NCBI RefSeq assembly: GCF_009707385.1
Contig: NZ_CP046115.1
Location: 3,410,001 to 3,474,000, forward strand
Origin: Klebsiella oxytoca
Lineage (GTDB): Bacteria > Pseudomonadota > Gammaproteobacteria > Enterobacterales > Enterobacteriaceae
Direction: 5' to 3'
DNA: 64,000 bases
Position 1 is the first letter of the stretch, and every line of letters starts with the position of its first letter. The notes below the pieces were generated by a model, which saw nothing but the letters and a program-made list of their open reading frames with translations, had not been told where the DNA came from and did not search any database. Positions 25,409 through 33,854 of this stretch are shown here, in pieces. A program made the position numbers and the translations under genes.

Positions 25409-26389
25409 TTACAGCCCTTTTTTCGCCAGCTCTTCTTTAAAGTTGTCGCGGGTTATCAGCACCACGTCGGTTACCGCAGTGAATTTCGGCGGCTCAACGT
25501 CTTTCGTCACCCAGTTGTAAAGCATCTCGCTGGTTTTATAACCGTGAATATCCGGGCTTGGCAGCAACGAGCCATAGAATCCGGTAGCCTGCGCTTTGGA
25601 AAGCTCGTTCACCGCATCAACACCGTTAATCCCAATGCCGATAACATCTGGCGCTTTAAAACCCTGGCCTTCGGTCGCGCGTACGCCGCCCAGAACGGTG
25701 TTGTCATTCATACCGACGATCAACCAGTGCTTAACCTCCGGATGCTGAACCAGCATGGAGTTACCGGCATCAAAAGCGCCGGGAATATCGTTTGATTTAG
25801 TGGGTACACGATAGATTTGTTGCGCCGGGAAACCCGCGGCTTTCAGAGCGTCCATTGAACCGGTAGTGCGGCGACGGGCGGTATCGAGTTCATCGGAAGT
25901 GATCGCCATAACTGCGGTATCTTTTACGTCCCAGCCGCGCTTCTGCATCTCTTTATACAGCTCTTGTCCCTGGCGCGCGCCGATTTCACTGGCTGCCATC
26001 ATCACCAACGGCACGCTATCCATCGGTTTGCCCTTGGCATTGACGAACTGGTCATCGACGGTAATAACTTTCATATCATAACCGCGCGCTTTGGCGACAA
26101 TGGCAGAGCCGAGTTTAGGATCCGGGGTACAAATGACGAAGCCTTTGGCTCCGCTGGCCGCCAGGCTATCAATGGCGTTGAGGGTTTTCTCGCCGTCGGG
26201 AACAGCAATTTTGATGACATCGAAACCTAAATCTTTACCGGCCTTATCGGCAAATTTCCACTCGGTTTGAAACCATGGCTCTTCAGGCTGCTTAACCAGA
26301 AAACCCAGCTTAAGCGTCTCGGCCATAGCTGATTGTGACATAACGGCAGCGAGACCCACCGCCGCCAGCGCTTTAGTAAATTTGTGCAT
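25409..26389 (-). CDS. araF: L-arabinose-binding periplasmic protein AraF
   Basis: Periplasmic receptor for L-arabinose, 326 residues. The signal peptide MHKFTKALAAVGLAAVMSQS ends at AMA (about residue 23), giving mature ETLKLGFLVKQPEEPWF. First gene of araFGH. In E. coli the operon needs AraC-arabinose and CRP; upstream a TCCATA element (26526-26531) and a TGTGA half-site (26543-26547, minus strand) are visible but too incomplete to call confidently. Confidence 0.98.
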   Translation of the reverse strand: MHKFTKALAAVGLAAVMSQSAMAETLKLGFLVKQPEEPWFQTEWKFADKAGKDLGFDVIKIAVPDGEKTLNAIDSLAASGAKGFVICTPDPKLGSAIVAKARGYDMKVITVDDQFVNAKGKPMDSVPLVMMAASEIGARQGQELYKEMQKRGWDVKDTAVMAITSDELDTARRRTTGSMDALKAAGFPAQQIYRVPTKSNDIPGAFDAGNSMLVQHPEVKHWLIVGMNDNTVLGGVRATEGQGFKAPDVIGIGINGVDAVNELSKAQATGFYGSLLPSPDIHGYKTSEMLYNWVTKDVEPPKFTAVTDVVLITRDNFKEELAKKGL

Positions 26390-26595
26390 GGTAAACTCCA
26401 GCTTTAATTCGCTTTTATGTAGGGGAAAGTAAGACTTATATTTTTAATCGGACGCAAAACAAGGCATTAGGAAAATCTCAATCATGACTGCCGTTGTTAA
26501 AATAGTATTAACCGGAAATTATTTCTCCATACGAGAGCGCAATCACATCGCGGAATTACAGTAATTGCGTACATAAAAACAGCGAAAAAAGACAT

Positions 26596-26627
26596 AAAAA
26601 AAGCGCTAATTGTCGGACAATTAGCGC
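26596..26627 (-). terminator. Rho-independent terminator of the DJ-1 family gene
   Basis: GCGCTAATTGT pairs perfectly with ACAATTAGCGC around CGG, and the A-run at 26596-26602 is a U-run on the minus strand. It lies about 50 bases past the stop at 26678. Confidence 0.92.
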
Positions 26628-26677
26628 CAGCCGCAGCAATATTCTCTATATCATCAGCAGAGTTATCCTTGTTGATA

Positions 26678-27235
26678 TCACCAGCGACAATAAATATGCT
26701 CCGCATGATTACGTACAGTCGCCTCATCCCCTAATACGCGGGCGGCAACGGTAAAAGCAAAATCAAAGACGTGGCCTAATCCTTTACCGCTGATCAAATT
26801 CCCATCTTCTACTACCGCCTGGTCAACGTACTCTCCGTCTGAAACCTGTTGCCATAAATCTCCAGAGCAAACGTAACGGCGCCCTTTTAACAGACCATTG
26901 CCGCCAAGGACTCTCGCGGCTGCCGAGCAGACAGGACAGATCAGCTTACCCGCCGCATCGTGGGCGGCAATAAACGCCACGACTTCCTGACTGGCGGCAA
27001 GATTCACGCTCCCCTGCGGGCCACCGGGGAGAACCACGGCATCATATAGCCTGTCGCTGCGTTCTGTTAACGTGCTGTCCGCCACCATCGGAATATCATG
27101 ATAGCTCACCACCGCGCGCGTCCCGGCGCAGGACAACAGTTCTGCATCAAGATGCACGCGACGAAGGATATCGATGACCACAATCGCCTCCGCCTCTTCA
27201 AAACCCGGCGCCAGTAGCACCGCTACTTTTTTCAT
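26678..27235 (-). CDS. DJ-1/PfpI family protein (YajL-like)
   Basis: 185-residue protein of the DJ-1/ThiJ superfamily, whose members include glyoxalases, deglycases and chaperones. It begins MKKVAVLLAPGFEEAEAIVV with the conserved Glu, and has the nucleophile-elbow segment LICPVCSAAARVLGG; Cys103 aligns with the catalytic Cys and Cys100 is an extra nearby Cys. It is not next to araF in E. coli, so it is an accessory or lineage-specific gene here. Own terminator. Reaction not predictable. Confidence 0.85.
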   Translation of the reverse strand: MKKVAVLLAPGFEEAEAIVVIDILRRVHLDAELLSCAGTRAVVSYHDIPMVADSTLTERSDRLYDAVVLPGGPQGSVNLAASQEVVAFIAAHDAAGKLICPVCSAAARVLGGNGLLKGRRYVCSGDLWQQVSDGEYVDQAVVEDGNLISGKGLGHVFDFAFTVAARVLGDEATVRNHAEHIYCRW

Positions 27236-27783
27236 TTTCTTCTCCTTCGGATAGCCTGTTATTAATAATATTTTTACAAAATCAGCATTTTTTTAAACCA
27301 ACATCATAATCATCTCTATTTCGTAGGAAGAAAAATGATCTAGCGCATTTTCCTCATCTACCGCTACAGGCTAACACAAAAAGAGAACGCAAAATCAATA
27401 TTTTTAAAATTCAATTTCATTGCAAAATAAGTCTTTATAATCAATCAAAAAAAACCATCACGATAAATACATAGAAATATAACAATAAAGTCATTAAAAA
27501 CAATTAAACGTAAGTAATTACTATTACTTACACCATCATATAAAGTTAAATGTAGATGTTGTAACGAACTGTAAATATCAAATATTGAGAGTTTTCTTAA
27601 TCCCTATATAGCGCTATCCTGTATTCGTTGATGCACAAAATTTAATTTAATCAGGTACGCAGAACTTCTGAATATTAATATGAAGAATTAATCCTTGCAT
27701 ACCGTAAATTCCACGCCAGCGCCTGATATCGATGAATCAGGGTATGGCACAGGTCCCCTTCCAGGGTAAATAAGGATATTTTT
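27236..27783. other. AT-rich intergenic region upstream of ftnB
   Basis: About 550 bases, strikingly AT-rich compared with the flanks and without a convincing frame. It separates the divergent DJ-1 gene and ftnB and holds their promoters. Its composition suits H-NS binding; this is inference. Confidence 0.55.
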
Positions 27784-28287
27784 ATGGTCGTTCCAGGAAT
27801 GGTCCAAAAACTTAATAATCAAATGAATCTTGAGTTCCATACTTCAAATTTGTATCTGCATTTAAGCGAATGGTGCACTCAGCATCGTCTGAACGGTACA
27901 GCGACTTTTCTCCGTAACCGGGCGCAGTCCAGCATCACGCAGATGATGCGGGTATTTGATTTCATGAAAAAATCCGGAGCCTGGCCTGTCGTTAAGGCGG
28001 AAGGAACCTTCCGCTCCGAATGTACTTCTCTTGAAGACCTTTTTAGCAAAACAGTCGAAGATTATCAGCAACGCAGCAGCATGCTTTCTGGCCTCGCTGA
28101 AGAGGCGAAGGCGCAAAGCGATGACTCAACTCTCCGCTTTCTGACGCAGCTCGCTAAAGAGCAGCATCAGGATGGTATGCTGCTGGAAACAATTCTCGAC
28201 GAAGTTCGTCATGCCAGGAAAAGCGGGACATGCATACAACAAACCGATCGTCACCTGCTTGAGCTGGTCAGCAAGCAGCACGGCTAA
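27784..28287 (+). CDS. ftnB: Ferritin-like protein FtnB
   Basis: 167-residue ferritin-fold protein beginning [21 protein letters not shown]. Compared with FtnA the di-iron ferroxidase ligands are mostly replaced: Glu17 is kept, but positions 49, 50, 53 and 94 are Ser, Ser, Gln and Tyr instead of Glu, Glu, His and Glu. FtnB of Salmonella has been linked to iron-sulfur repair and stress resistance rather than bulk storage. Its place between araF and yecJ is as in E. coli. Followed by a terminator. Confidence 0.93.
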   Translation: MVVPGMVQKLNNQMNLEFHTSNLYLHLSEWCTQHRLNGTATFLRNRAQSSITQMMRVFDFMKKSGAWPVVKAEGTFRSECTSLEDLFSKTVEDYQQRSSMLSGLAEEAKAQSDDSTLRFLTQLAKEQHQDGMLLETILDEVRHARKSGTCIQQTDRHLLELVSKQHG

Positions 28288-28385
28288 AAGCCGGAAAACA
28301 GATGTTAACCAGCAATAAATCGTCAGAATCACGCAGATATGCGATCGATTACTTCATCATTCGTCCTTTCCAGACCAATCTTTTT

Positions 28386-28406
28386 CGGCGCTTAGGCGCC
28401 GTTTTT
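28386..28406 (+). terminator. Rho-independent terminator of ftnB
   Basis: CGGCGC-TTAG-GCGCCG followed by TTTTT, about 100 bases past the ftnB stop. Confidence 0.9.
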
Positions 28407-28477
28407 ATTCCTGAAAAGCATTAAAAAATTTTAACTGGATCTCATTACCGCTCAGGCAGGGGAATTAGCGGGTTGAT

Positions 28478-28493
28478 AGTGATCTGGATCACA
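28478..28493 (+). promoter_or_regulatory. CRP site ahead of the second GPH symporter
   Basis: AGTGA-TCTGGA-TCACA matches the CRP consensus TGTGA-N6-TCACA at nine of ten core positions, about 70 bases before the start codon. Confidence 0.75.
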
Positions 28494-28561
28494 TTTAAAA
28501 CTCATGATTGATAATATAAAAAAACAACGTTTCAAAAATTTAAAACATGAGGTTTATTTTA

Positions 28562-30124
28562 ATGGCAAGATGTACGGCTTCAGCTCCTCAGGGGCTGCCG
28601 GGAAGACCGATTTTGTTACGCCATCAGTTAGCCTACGGCGGCGGAAATTTGTTGGGAAGCGGAGCGTTGGCAATCAGCGGCGCATGGCTGCTCTATTTTT
28701 ATACAACCTTCTGCGGGCTGACGCTGATCGAAGCCTCCTTTATTTTCTCCGTCGCCAGCATTATTGACGCTATTAGTAACCCGCTAATGGGCTATCTCAC
28801 CGATAATTTTGGCAAAACGCGGCTGGGTAAACGCTTTGGCAGACGCCGCTTCTTTTTATTAATTGGCATCCCGCTAATGATGTTTTACCCGCTGCTCTGG
28901 GTTGAAGGCCTGAGCTTCTGGTACTACCTCTGCACCTACGTCATTTTTGAAATCATTTATACCTCGATCATGGTCCCCTATGAAACATTAGCGACCGAAA
29001 TGACCGATGATTTCTCACTGCGCTCTAAGCTTACCGGCTACAAAGCGATTTTCGGCAAACTGGCTAACTTCCTGGCGGCATTTATTCCGGGACAGTTTAT
29101 TCTGCTTTATGGCAAAGATTCCGCCACCCCGTTTTTCCTGACCGGACTCACCTATGGCGTCATTCTCATCATCGCTATCTCCTGCCTGTGGTATTGCAGC
29201 TGGGAGCGCCCGCGCGAAGCTGAAATCAGCCCGGGGAAGAAAATGGGGTTGCTCAATACCCTTCTCATGCTGGCGAAAGATATGCGCTCTACGTTTTATC
29301 TACGCGTATTCCGTAAACACCTTGGCATGTATCTCTGCGGTTTTGGCGCCGAATGGCTGTTCGCCTCTATCTTCACGTACTTTGTCATTTTCGTTCTCCA
29401 ACACGATCCGGCGATGGTAGCAGGACTCAACAGCCTGAACTCTATCCTGCAGCTAATATCAACGGCTTTGTTTATTGGTCTGTGCGTCAAGAAAGGCTTC
29501 AGCAAACCTTATATTCTGGCGCTGGGCGTAGTTATCTTTGCCGTTCTGCTCTATACCTCTCTGTGGTTCTTCCATTTACCGGCACATCTGGCAACGATAC
29601 TGATGTTTGGCATTACGGTGCTGTTCGGCCTGGGTACCGGCGGCGTGTATTACATTCCGTGGACCGTCTACACCTTTTTAGCTGATGTTGATGAAATCTA
29701 TACCGGCCGCCGCCGCGAAGGTGTCTATGCGGGAGCGATGACCTTCTCCGGTAAGATTTTGCGCTCGATTATCGTCTTTTCAATGGGGGCTATCCTTAGC
29801 TTCTATGGATTTCAGTCAAAGGCGCATACCCAGCCAGAGAGCGCGGTTACCGCTATTGCGGCGGTATTCTGTGTTGGCATTATCCTGCTGGCTCTCGCAG
29901 CTATTGTGTTCAGTAAGCAAATGAAACTTGATCGCAAAACGCACCTGGTGGTTTTACAGGAAGTGGCTCGTATCAAAGCCGGAGGAAAAATTGCCGATAT
30001 CGCACCGGACGTGCGCCTTATCGTTGAAGATTTAGTCGGCCATCGTTACGAAGAGTGCTGGGGCAACAGCAGACTGTTCAAAAATACGCAGGAGACCGCA
30101 GTTCAAACCGCCGTCTCCCACTAA
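28562..30124 (+). CDS. GPH-family sugar:cation symporter, second paralog
   Basis: 520-residue inner-membrane symporter with about 12 spans, clearly related to the one at 18075-19655: YGGGNLLGSGALAISGAWLL, DAISNPLMGYLTDNFGKTR, GKRFGRRRFF and DVDEIYTGRRREGVYAGAM match block by block. The tail YEECWGNSRLFKN also matches. An upstream in-frame ATG (28547) lacks a ribosome binding site, while GAGG at 28549 serves the ATG at 28562. No enzyme partner is adjacent. A CRP-like site suggests glucose repression. Likely cargo a uronide or glycoside; not in the E. coli locus. Confidence 0.84.
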   Translation: MARCTASAPQGLPGRPILLRHQLAYGGGNLLGSGALAISGAWLLYFYTTFCGLTLIEASFIFSVASIIDAISNPLMGYLTDNFGKTRLGKRFGRRRFFLLIGIPLMMFYPLLWVEGLSFWYYLCTYVIFEIIYTSIMVPYETLATEMTDDFSLRSKLTGYKAIFGKLANFLAAFIPGQFILLYGKDSATPFFLTGLTYGVILIIAISCLWYCSWERPREAEISPGKKMGLLNTLLMLAKDMRSTFYLRVFRKHLGMYLCGFGAEWLFASIFTYFVIFVLQHDPAMVAGLNSLNSILQLISTALFIGLCVKKGFSKPYILALGVVIFAVLLYTSLWFFHLPAHLATILMFGITVLFGLGTGGVYYIPWTVYTFLADVDEIYTGRRREGVYAGAMTFSGKILRSIIVFSMGAILSFYGFQSKAHTQPESAVTAIAAVFCVGIILLALAAIVFSKQMKLDRKTHLVVLQEVARIKAGGKIADIAPDVRLIVEDLVGHRYEECWGNSRLFKNTQETAVQTAVSH

Positions 30125-30170
30125 ACACAAATAACGCCCCGCTATCATCCTGATGGTGGGGCTTACACAG

Positions 30171-30422
30171 CTAGTGCGTTTCTTCCTGCGGCGTAAACTT
30201 CAGTTCAATCAGCGCGATAGCCTTTTGTACAGCTCGTAGCGTCACCGGGTCAGCTGATGCAGGGTGGCTGGCAAAATCGATAGCTTTTAGCTGAGTGGTC
30301 ATTTTTTCGCGTACCTCGACAGGGGCAATGATATCAATGACGTCGAGGATCTGTTTAATAACTAACTGGCAGGCAACAACGTCAGAAACCAGCTCATCGT
30401 GTTCAGTAAGGCGTTGGGACAT
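30171..30422 (-). CDS. yecJ: YecJ, small conserved protein (DUF2766)
   Basis: 83 residues, almost identical to E. coli YecJ ([28 protein letters not shown] at the end). Function unknown; mostly helical and soluble. The ribosome binding site AAGGAG is well spaced but is half of a 6-bp stem (30427-30432 with 30441-30446), which could restrict initiation. Confidence 0.93.
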   Translation of the reverse strand: MSQRLTEHDELVSDVVACQLVIKQILDVIDIIAPVEVREKMTTQLKAIDFASHPASADPVTLRAVQKAIALIELKFTPQEETH

Positions 30423-30426
30423 TTTT

Positions 30427-30446
30427 CGCTCCTTTTTTCAGGAGCG
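30427..30446 (-). promoter_or_regulatory. Hairpin enclosing the yecJ ribosome binding site
   Basis: On the minus strand CGCTCC pairs with GGAGCG around an 8-base loop; the second arm contains the Shine-Dalgarno sequence, four bases before the ATG. Possible translational control. Confidence 0.4.
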
Positions 30447-30471
30447 TAATAGTAACCTAAATTCTGAGATA

Positions 30472-30499
30472 TAAAAAAACCTGCCGCGGCAGGTTTTTA
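30472..30499. terminator. Terminator of azuC
   Basis: AAAAACCTGCC-GCGGC-AGGTTTTT is a near-perfect palindrome starting right after the azuC stop. A- and T-runs on both sides let it act in both directions; on the minus strand it ends the azuC transcript. Confidence 0.88.
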
Positions 30500-30500
30500 A

Positions 30501-30584
30501 TCAGAACATCGCACCGGGCGGTACATCTTTAAAGGTTTTGCAGTAGTTTTCGAACATGCTTTTCAGGATTTTGCGCAGTTTCAT
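30501..30584 (-). CDS. azuC: AzuC small membrane-associated protein; dual-function AzuCR RNA
   Basis: A 27-codon frame beginning MKLRKILKSMFENYCKTFKD and ending VPPGAMF, almost identical to E. coli AzuC (28 aa). GGAG is correctly spaced before the ATG. The peptide is an amphipathic, basic helix. In E. coli the transcript (AzuCR, earlier IsrB) both encodes AzuC and acts as a base-pairing RNA in carbon metabolism. The transcript here ends at the palindromic terminator just downstream. Easily missed by automatic annotation. Confidence 0.92.
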   Translation of the reverse strand: MKLRKILKSMFENYCKTFKDVPPGAMF

Positions 30585-30632
30585 GGCTTGCTCCATTTTT
30601 GTTATGCAGGTGTTAATTTTACACAGCAATAA

Positions 30633-30648
30633 TATGACACCCATCACA
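30633..30648. promoter_or_regulatory. CRP-like site upstream of azuC
   Basis: TATGA-CACCCA-TCACA matches CRP consensus at nine of ten core positions, about 50 bases upstream of the azuC start and 140 bases ahead of the divergent MFS gene. It may serve either. Confidence 0.55.
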
Positions 30649-30788
30649 AAAATCAATCGAAATGTGCGTTAAATCACCTTTTTTATATAGGAATTTTATC
30701 TTTTAAACAAAATGAGCTTAGCCGGATAGTTCTAAGCTGAACGTTCCACGCAAATCCGGGCTCTCTTTGCTATGGCTGCGACACAATA

Positions 30789-32210
30789 ATGAGTACAAAT
30801 ACGTCTTCCAGGGACGACCGCTCTTTTTCAGCACCGGCTTTGCTGGTGGCTGGCGCGTTTTTTATGGAGTTTCTCGACGGCACGGTGATTGCCACTGCTC
30901 TTCCCGACATGGCGAAGGACTTCGGCGTGACGGCAGTTGACCTCAACATCGGGATCAGCGCCTACCTTATTACTCTTGCGGTATTGATACCGGCCAGCGG
31001 CTGGATTGCGGATCGGTTTGGCGCCCGGAAGATCTTTACTCTGGCGCTGGTGATTTTTACTCTGGCTTCAGTGTTCTGTGGGCTCTCGACCGATATTGAT
31101 GTGTTTGTCGCGATGCGTATTCTTCAGGGAACAGGCGGTGCGCTGATGGTTCCCGTCGGCCGACTGGCGGTACTACGAACCACTCCAAAGCATCAGCTGA
31201 TTAAAGCGATTGCCACCCTGACCTGGCCTGCGCTGGTCGCGCCCATTATTGGCCCGCCGCTGGGGGGATTTATTACCCGCTATGCCAGCTGGCACTGGAT
31301 TTTCTTTATTAATGTGCCGCTCGGGCTTGCCGCTATCGTCCTGTCGCTGCGTATCATCCCAAATATTCGCGAAGATGAGCGCCGGCCTTTCGATCTTTCC
31401 GGCTTTCTTGCCACCTCGGTGGCGATGATTAGCCTGGTTGCGGCCATGGAACTTCTCGGCGATCGCCAGCCTCTGGGATGGCAGCCCCTGACTCTGCTGG
31501 TCCTGGGCTTCGCCTGTATGCTCTTCTCACTGCGGCACTTCCGCCGAGCGGCATGGCCAATGGTGCGCCTGGATGCCCTGCAGATACCTACCTTCCGGGT
31601 CACAATGTACGGAGGCTCTCTGTTTCGCGCCTCAATTAGCGCTGTCCCGTTTCTGCTGCCGCTGCTTTTCCAGGTCGGATTTGGTATGGATCCGTTTCAT
31701 TCGGGGCTGCTGGTGCTGGCCGTGTTTGTCGGTAACCTGACCATTAAACCACTGACAACGCCGCTGATCCGCTGGTTGGGTTTTCGCCGCCTGCTGTTAA
31801 TTAACGGTGCATTAAACGTTTTCTCGCTGTTGGCCTGCGCTTTTTTAACCCCGCATACGCCGGTTTGGCTCATCTTTGTGATTCTCTATCTCGGCGGGGT
31901 CTTCCGATCGATTCAATTTACCGGTATCAGCACCCTTGCTTTTGCCGATGTGCCTTCCGCACAAATGAGCTATGCCAATACGCTGTTCAGCACCGCATCC
32001 CAGCTGGCCGTTGGGCTAGGGATAACGCTTGGAGCGATAGGTATTCGTATTGGCGAAGAGTTCAGCGAATGGCTTACGCTTTCTCAGCTTCCAGGCATCA
32101 GCTTCCGCCTGTCGTTTATCTTTATTGCGCTGATTTGCCTGGTCGGCATGATTGATACTCTGCATCTGACAAAAGATGCGGGTAGCAGCGTGTCGAACAA
32201 AAAGAAATAG
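30789..32210 (+). CDS. MFS exporter, DHA2 (14-span) family, MdtD/EmrB-like
   Basis: 473-residue drug:H+ antiporter-type protein. The first membrane span contains EFLDGTVIATALPDMAKDF, the DHA2 motif, followed by the GWIADRFGARKIF loop (motif A) and RILQGTGGALMVPVGR (motif B). About 14 hydrophobic segments are visible. It is not in the E. coli locus, where yecR lies. Substrate unknown. Convergent with the isomerase gene, with a shared terminator. Confidence 0.85.
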   Translation: MSTNTSSRDDRSFSAPALLVAGAFFMEFLDGTVIATALPDMAKDFGVTAVDLNIGISAYLITLAVLIPASGWIADRFGARKIFTLALVIFTLASVFCGLSTDIDVFVAMRILQGTGGALMVPVGRLAVLRTTPKHQLIKAIATLTWPALVAPIIGPPLGGFITRYASWHWIFFINVPLGLAAIVLSLRIIPNIREDERRPFDLSGFLATSVAMISLVAAMELLGDRQPLGWQPLTLLVLGFACMLFSLRHFRRAAWPMVRLDALQIPTFRVTMYGGSLFRASISAVPFLLPLLFQVGFGMDPFHSGLLVLAVFVGNLTIKPLTTPLIRWLGFRRLLLINGALNVFSLLACAFLTPHTPVWLIFVILYLGGVFRSIQFTGISTLAFADVPSAQMSYANTLFSTASQLAVGLGITLGAIGIRIGEEFSEWLTLSQLPGISFRLSFIFIALICLVGMIDTLHLTKDAGSSVSNKKK

Positions 32211-32219
32211 ATAAAGAAA

Positions 32220-32238
32220 AGGCCAGCAGCGCTGGCCT
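32220..32238. terminator. Bidirectional terminator, MFS/isomerase
   Basis: AGGCCAGC-AGC-GCTGGCCT, preceded by AAAGAAAA; sits between the convergent stops. T-run on the plus side is poor. Confidence 0.6.
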
Positions 32239-32259
32239 AGCATAGGATGTATTAATCGA

Positions 32260-32898
32260 TTAACCGACAATCTGACGAACGAACGCTTCGATCTCTTTGT
32301 CCTGGCAGTTCTCAAAGAAGCACTGCTGGAAACGAGGGCCAGAAACGGCGGTTTTCACCAGTTCAGGGTCGATTGCGCGCAGCGTATCCAGATAGTTTTC
32401 CTTAACAACGGCAGCTTTGACCGTATTCAGGATCCCGGCATTGCGTACCTGAGGCTCTTTACGTTCCGGCGGATAACCCTCGCCTTTGCGGCCGGTGAAG
32501 GCTTTTTCAAAAATAAAGCGCACGTTCAGCTCTGCGCCCCAGCCAAATCCTTTGGCAAACGGCAGTGAAAGCGCGTTACCATTATTAATCTGCGCAAACA
32601 GGAACGCGTCTGCAGGGTCGATGCAGTAGCCGCAAACCACACCAGGATGAATATTCAGCGACATCATCGCGCCCTGGCCGGTACCGCAGCCGGTCACCAC
32701 AAAATCTACCGCTTTAGCGTTGAGCAAAATGCTGGCCATGATGCCAAGATGAATATAAGTCAGGTGATGGTCGTTTTCATCGCTCATCCCAACGTTATAA
32801 ACCGGGAAACCTTTCTCGCCGGCAACAGCGTTTAACTCATTGAGGATGATGGCGTTTTTGTTCGCCTGGCTGTTTTCCATCATCAGTGCGATTTTCAT
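32260..32898 (-). CDS. RpiB/LacA/LacB-family sugar-phosphate isomerase
   Basis: 212-residue protein of the RpiB fold. VVTGCGTGQGAMMSLN (Cys71) aligns with the RpiB catalytic Cys loop, and the conserved HHLTYIHLG and GYCIDPADAFLF blocks are present. It is about 60 residues longer than RpiB proper, with an extra C-terminal helical domain seen in a subgroup of unknown substrate. Not in the E. coli locus. It likely interconverts an aldose and ketose phosphate or a uronate; the exact sugar is unknown. Confidence 0.8.
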   Translation of the reverse strand: MKIALMMENSQANKNAIILNELNAVAGEKGFPVYNVGMSDENDHHLTYIHLGIMASILLNAKAVDFVVTGCGTGQGAMMSLNIHPGVVCGYCIDPADAFLFAQINNGNALSLPFAKGFGWGAELNVRFIFEKAFTGRKGEGYPPERKEPQVRNAGILNTVKAAVVKENYLDTLRAIDPELVKTAVSGPRFQQCFFENCQDKEIEAFVRQIVG

Positions 32899-33319
32899 GC
32901 TTTACTCTCCTGAATGCAGTGCGGGCTCTCCCGCGATAGTTCGTTAGCGTTGTCAGAAACAATACTACCTTACGAACATACTTTCAAATTTTATGAAAAG
33001 TTGTTTTATAAATTGCATCTCGCCTCACACTTTTGTCTCTCACCCCAGTCTGACCGGCTCTCATCACTCCGCTTCATCGCCAACGCAACCCACTCATTCA
33101 GTCGCAGTCTGACCACTGATTCGGAACAGGTTGGCCGAGCGATGAATCGCATTAAATATTAAATTAAAACCATTCTCATTATTATTAAACTGCCAATGCG
33201 TGTTATTCCCATTTGCATTATTAATAAATCATTTTATTAATTTACTTTTTGCAAATAAATTAATAACAAATTATAGTGAGCGCACAATAATTCCTTATTC
33301 TATTACCCGGAGCACCCTG
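32899..33319. other. AT-rich divergent region ahead of ftnA
   Basis: About 420 bases, the right half very AT-rich and holding Fur-box-like repeats. No convincing frame. Confidence 0.55.
33171..33230. promoter_or_regulatory. Fur-box-like repeats upstream of ftnA
   Basis: CATTCTCATTATTATT (33171-) and CCCATTTGCATTATT (33209-) each resemble arrays of the Fur hexamer NATWAT on the minus strand. In E. coli, Fur activates ftnA by displacing H-NS from upstream sites, consistent with this AT-rich setting. Motif match is approximate. Confidence 0.45.
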
Positions 33320-33817
33320 ATGCTAAAAACTGAAATGATCGACAAGCTTAATGCGCAAATGAATCTTGAGCTTTATTCTTCTCTGCTTTATCAGCAAATG
33401 AGCGCCTGGTGCAGCTATCACAGTTTTGAAGGCGCAGCCGCGTTTCTGCGTCGCCACGCGCAGGAAGAGATGACCCATATGCAGCGCCTGTTTGACTATC
33501 TGACGGATACCGGCAGCCTGCCCAATATCACCGCCATTGCGTCCCCGGTTGCCGAATATACCTCTCTGGATGAGCTGTTTCGCGCGACCTACGAACATGA
33601 ACAATTAATTACGCAGAAAATTAACGAACTGGCCCACGCGGCAATGACCAGCCAGGATTATCCGACATTTAATTTCCTGCAATGGTACGTCGCTGAACAG
33701 CACGAAGAAGAGAAACTGTTTAAATCCGTTATTGATAAACTGACCCTCGCAGGTAAGAGCGGCGAAGGTCTGTACTTTATTGATAAGGATCTGGCTACGC
33801 TCGATACGCAAAATTAA
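33320..33817 (+). CDS. ftnA: Non-haem ferritin FtnA
   Basis: Main iron-storage ferritin, 165 residues forming 24-mer cages. All ferroxidase ligands are visible: Glu17, Glu49/Glu50, His53 and Glu94, plus [13 protein letters not shown] carrying the C-site glutamates and Gln. A longer in-frame extension upstream (from 33200) has no ribosome binding site; GGAG precedes the ATG at 33320, which gives [14 protein letters not shown] as in E. coli. Probably Fur-activated. Confidence 0.98.
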   Translation: MLKTEMIDKLNAQMNLELYSSLLYQQMSAWCSYHSFEGAAAFLRRHAQEEMTHMQRLFDYLTDTGSLPNITAIASPVAEYTSLDELFRATYEHEQLITQKINELAHAAMTSQDYPTFNFLQWYVAEQHEEEKLFKSVIDKLTLAGKSGEGLYFIDKDLATLDTQN

Positions 33818-33854
33818 TAAAGCCGGCAGCGAGATTCAGCGCTCGCTGCCCCAT

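Noticed and set aside
26526..26547. AraC and CRP sites upstream of araF
   Set aside because: Only a TCCATA element and one good CRP half-site are visible; known regulation makes sites likely, but this exact placement is not supported well enough to list.
28504..28767. Overlapping frame at the 5' end of the second GPH gene, suggesting a frameshift
   Set aside because: The main frame already has a ribosome binding site and matches the paralog from its first membrane span, so no frameshift is needed.
33200..33319. N-terminal extension of FtnA by 40 codons
   Set aside because: Extension is AT-rich upstream DNA containing Fur-like sites; the ATG at 33320 has GGAG and matches FtnA.
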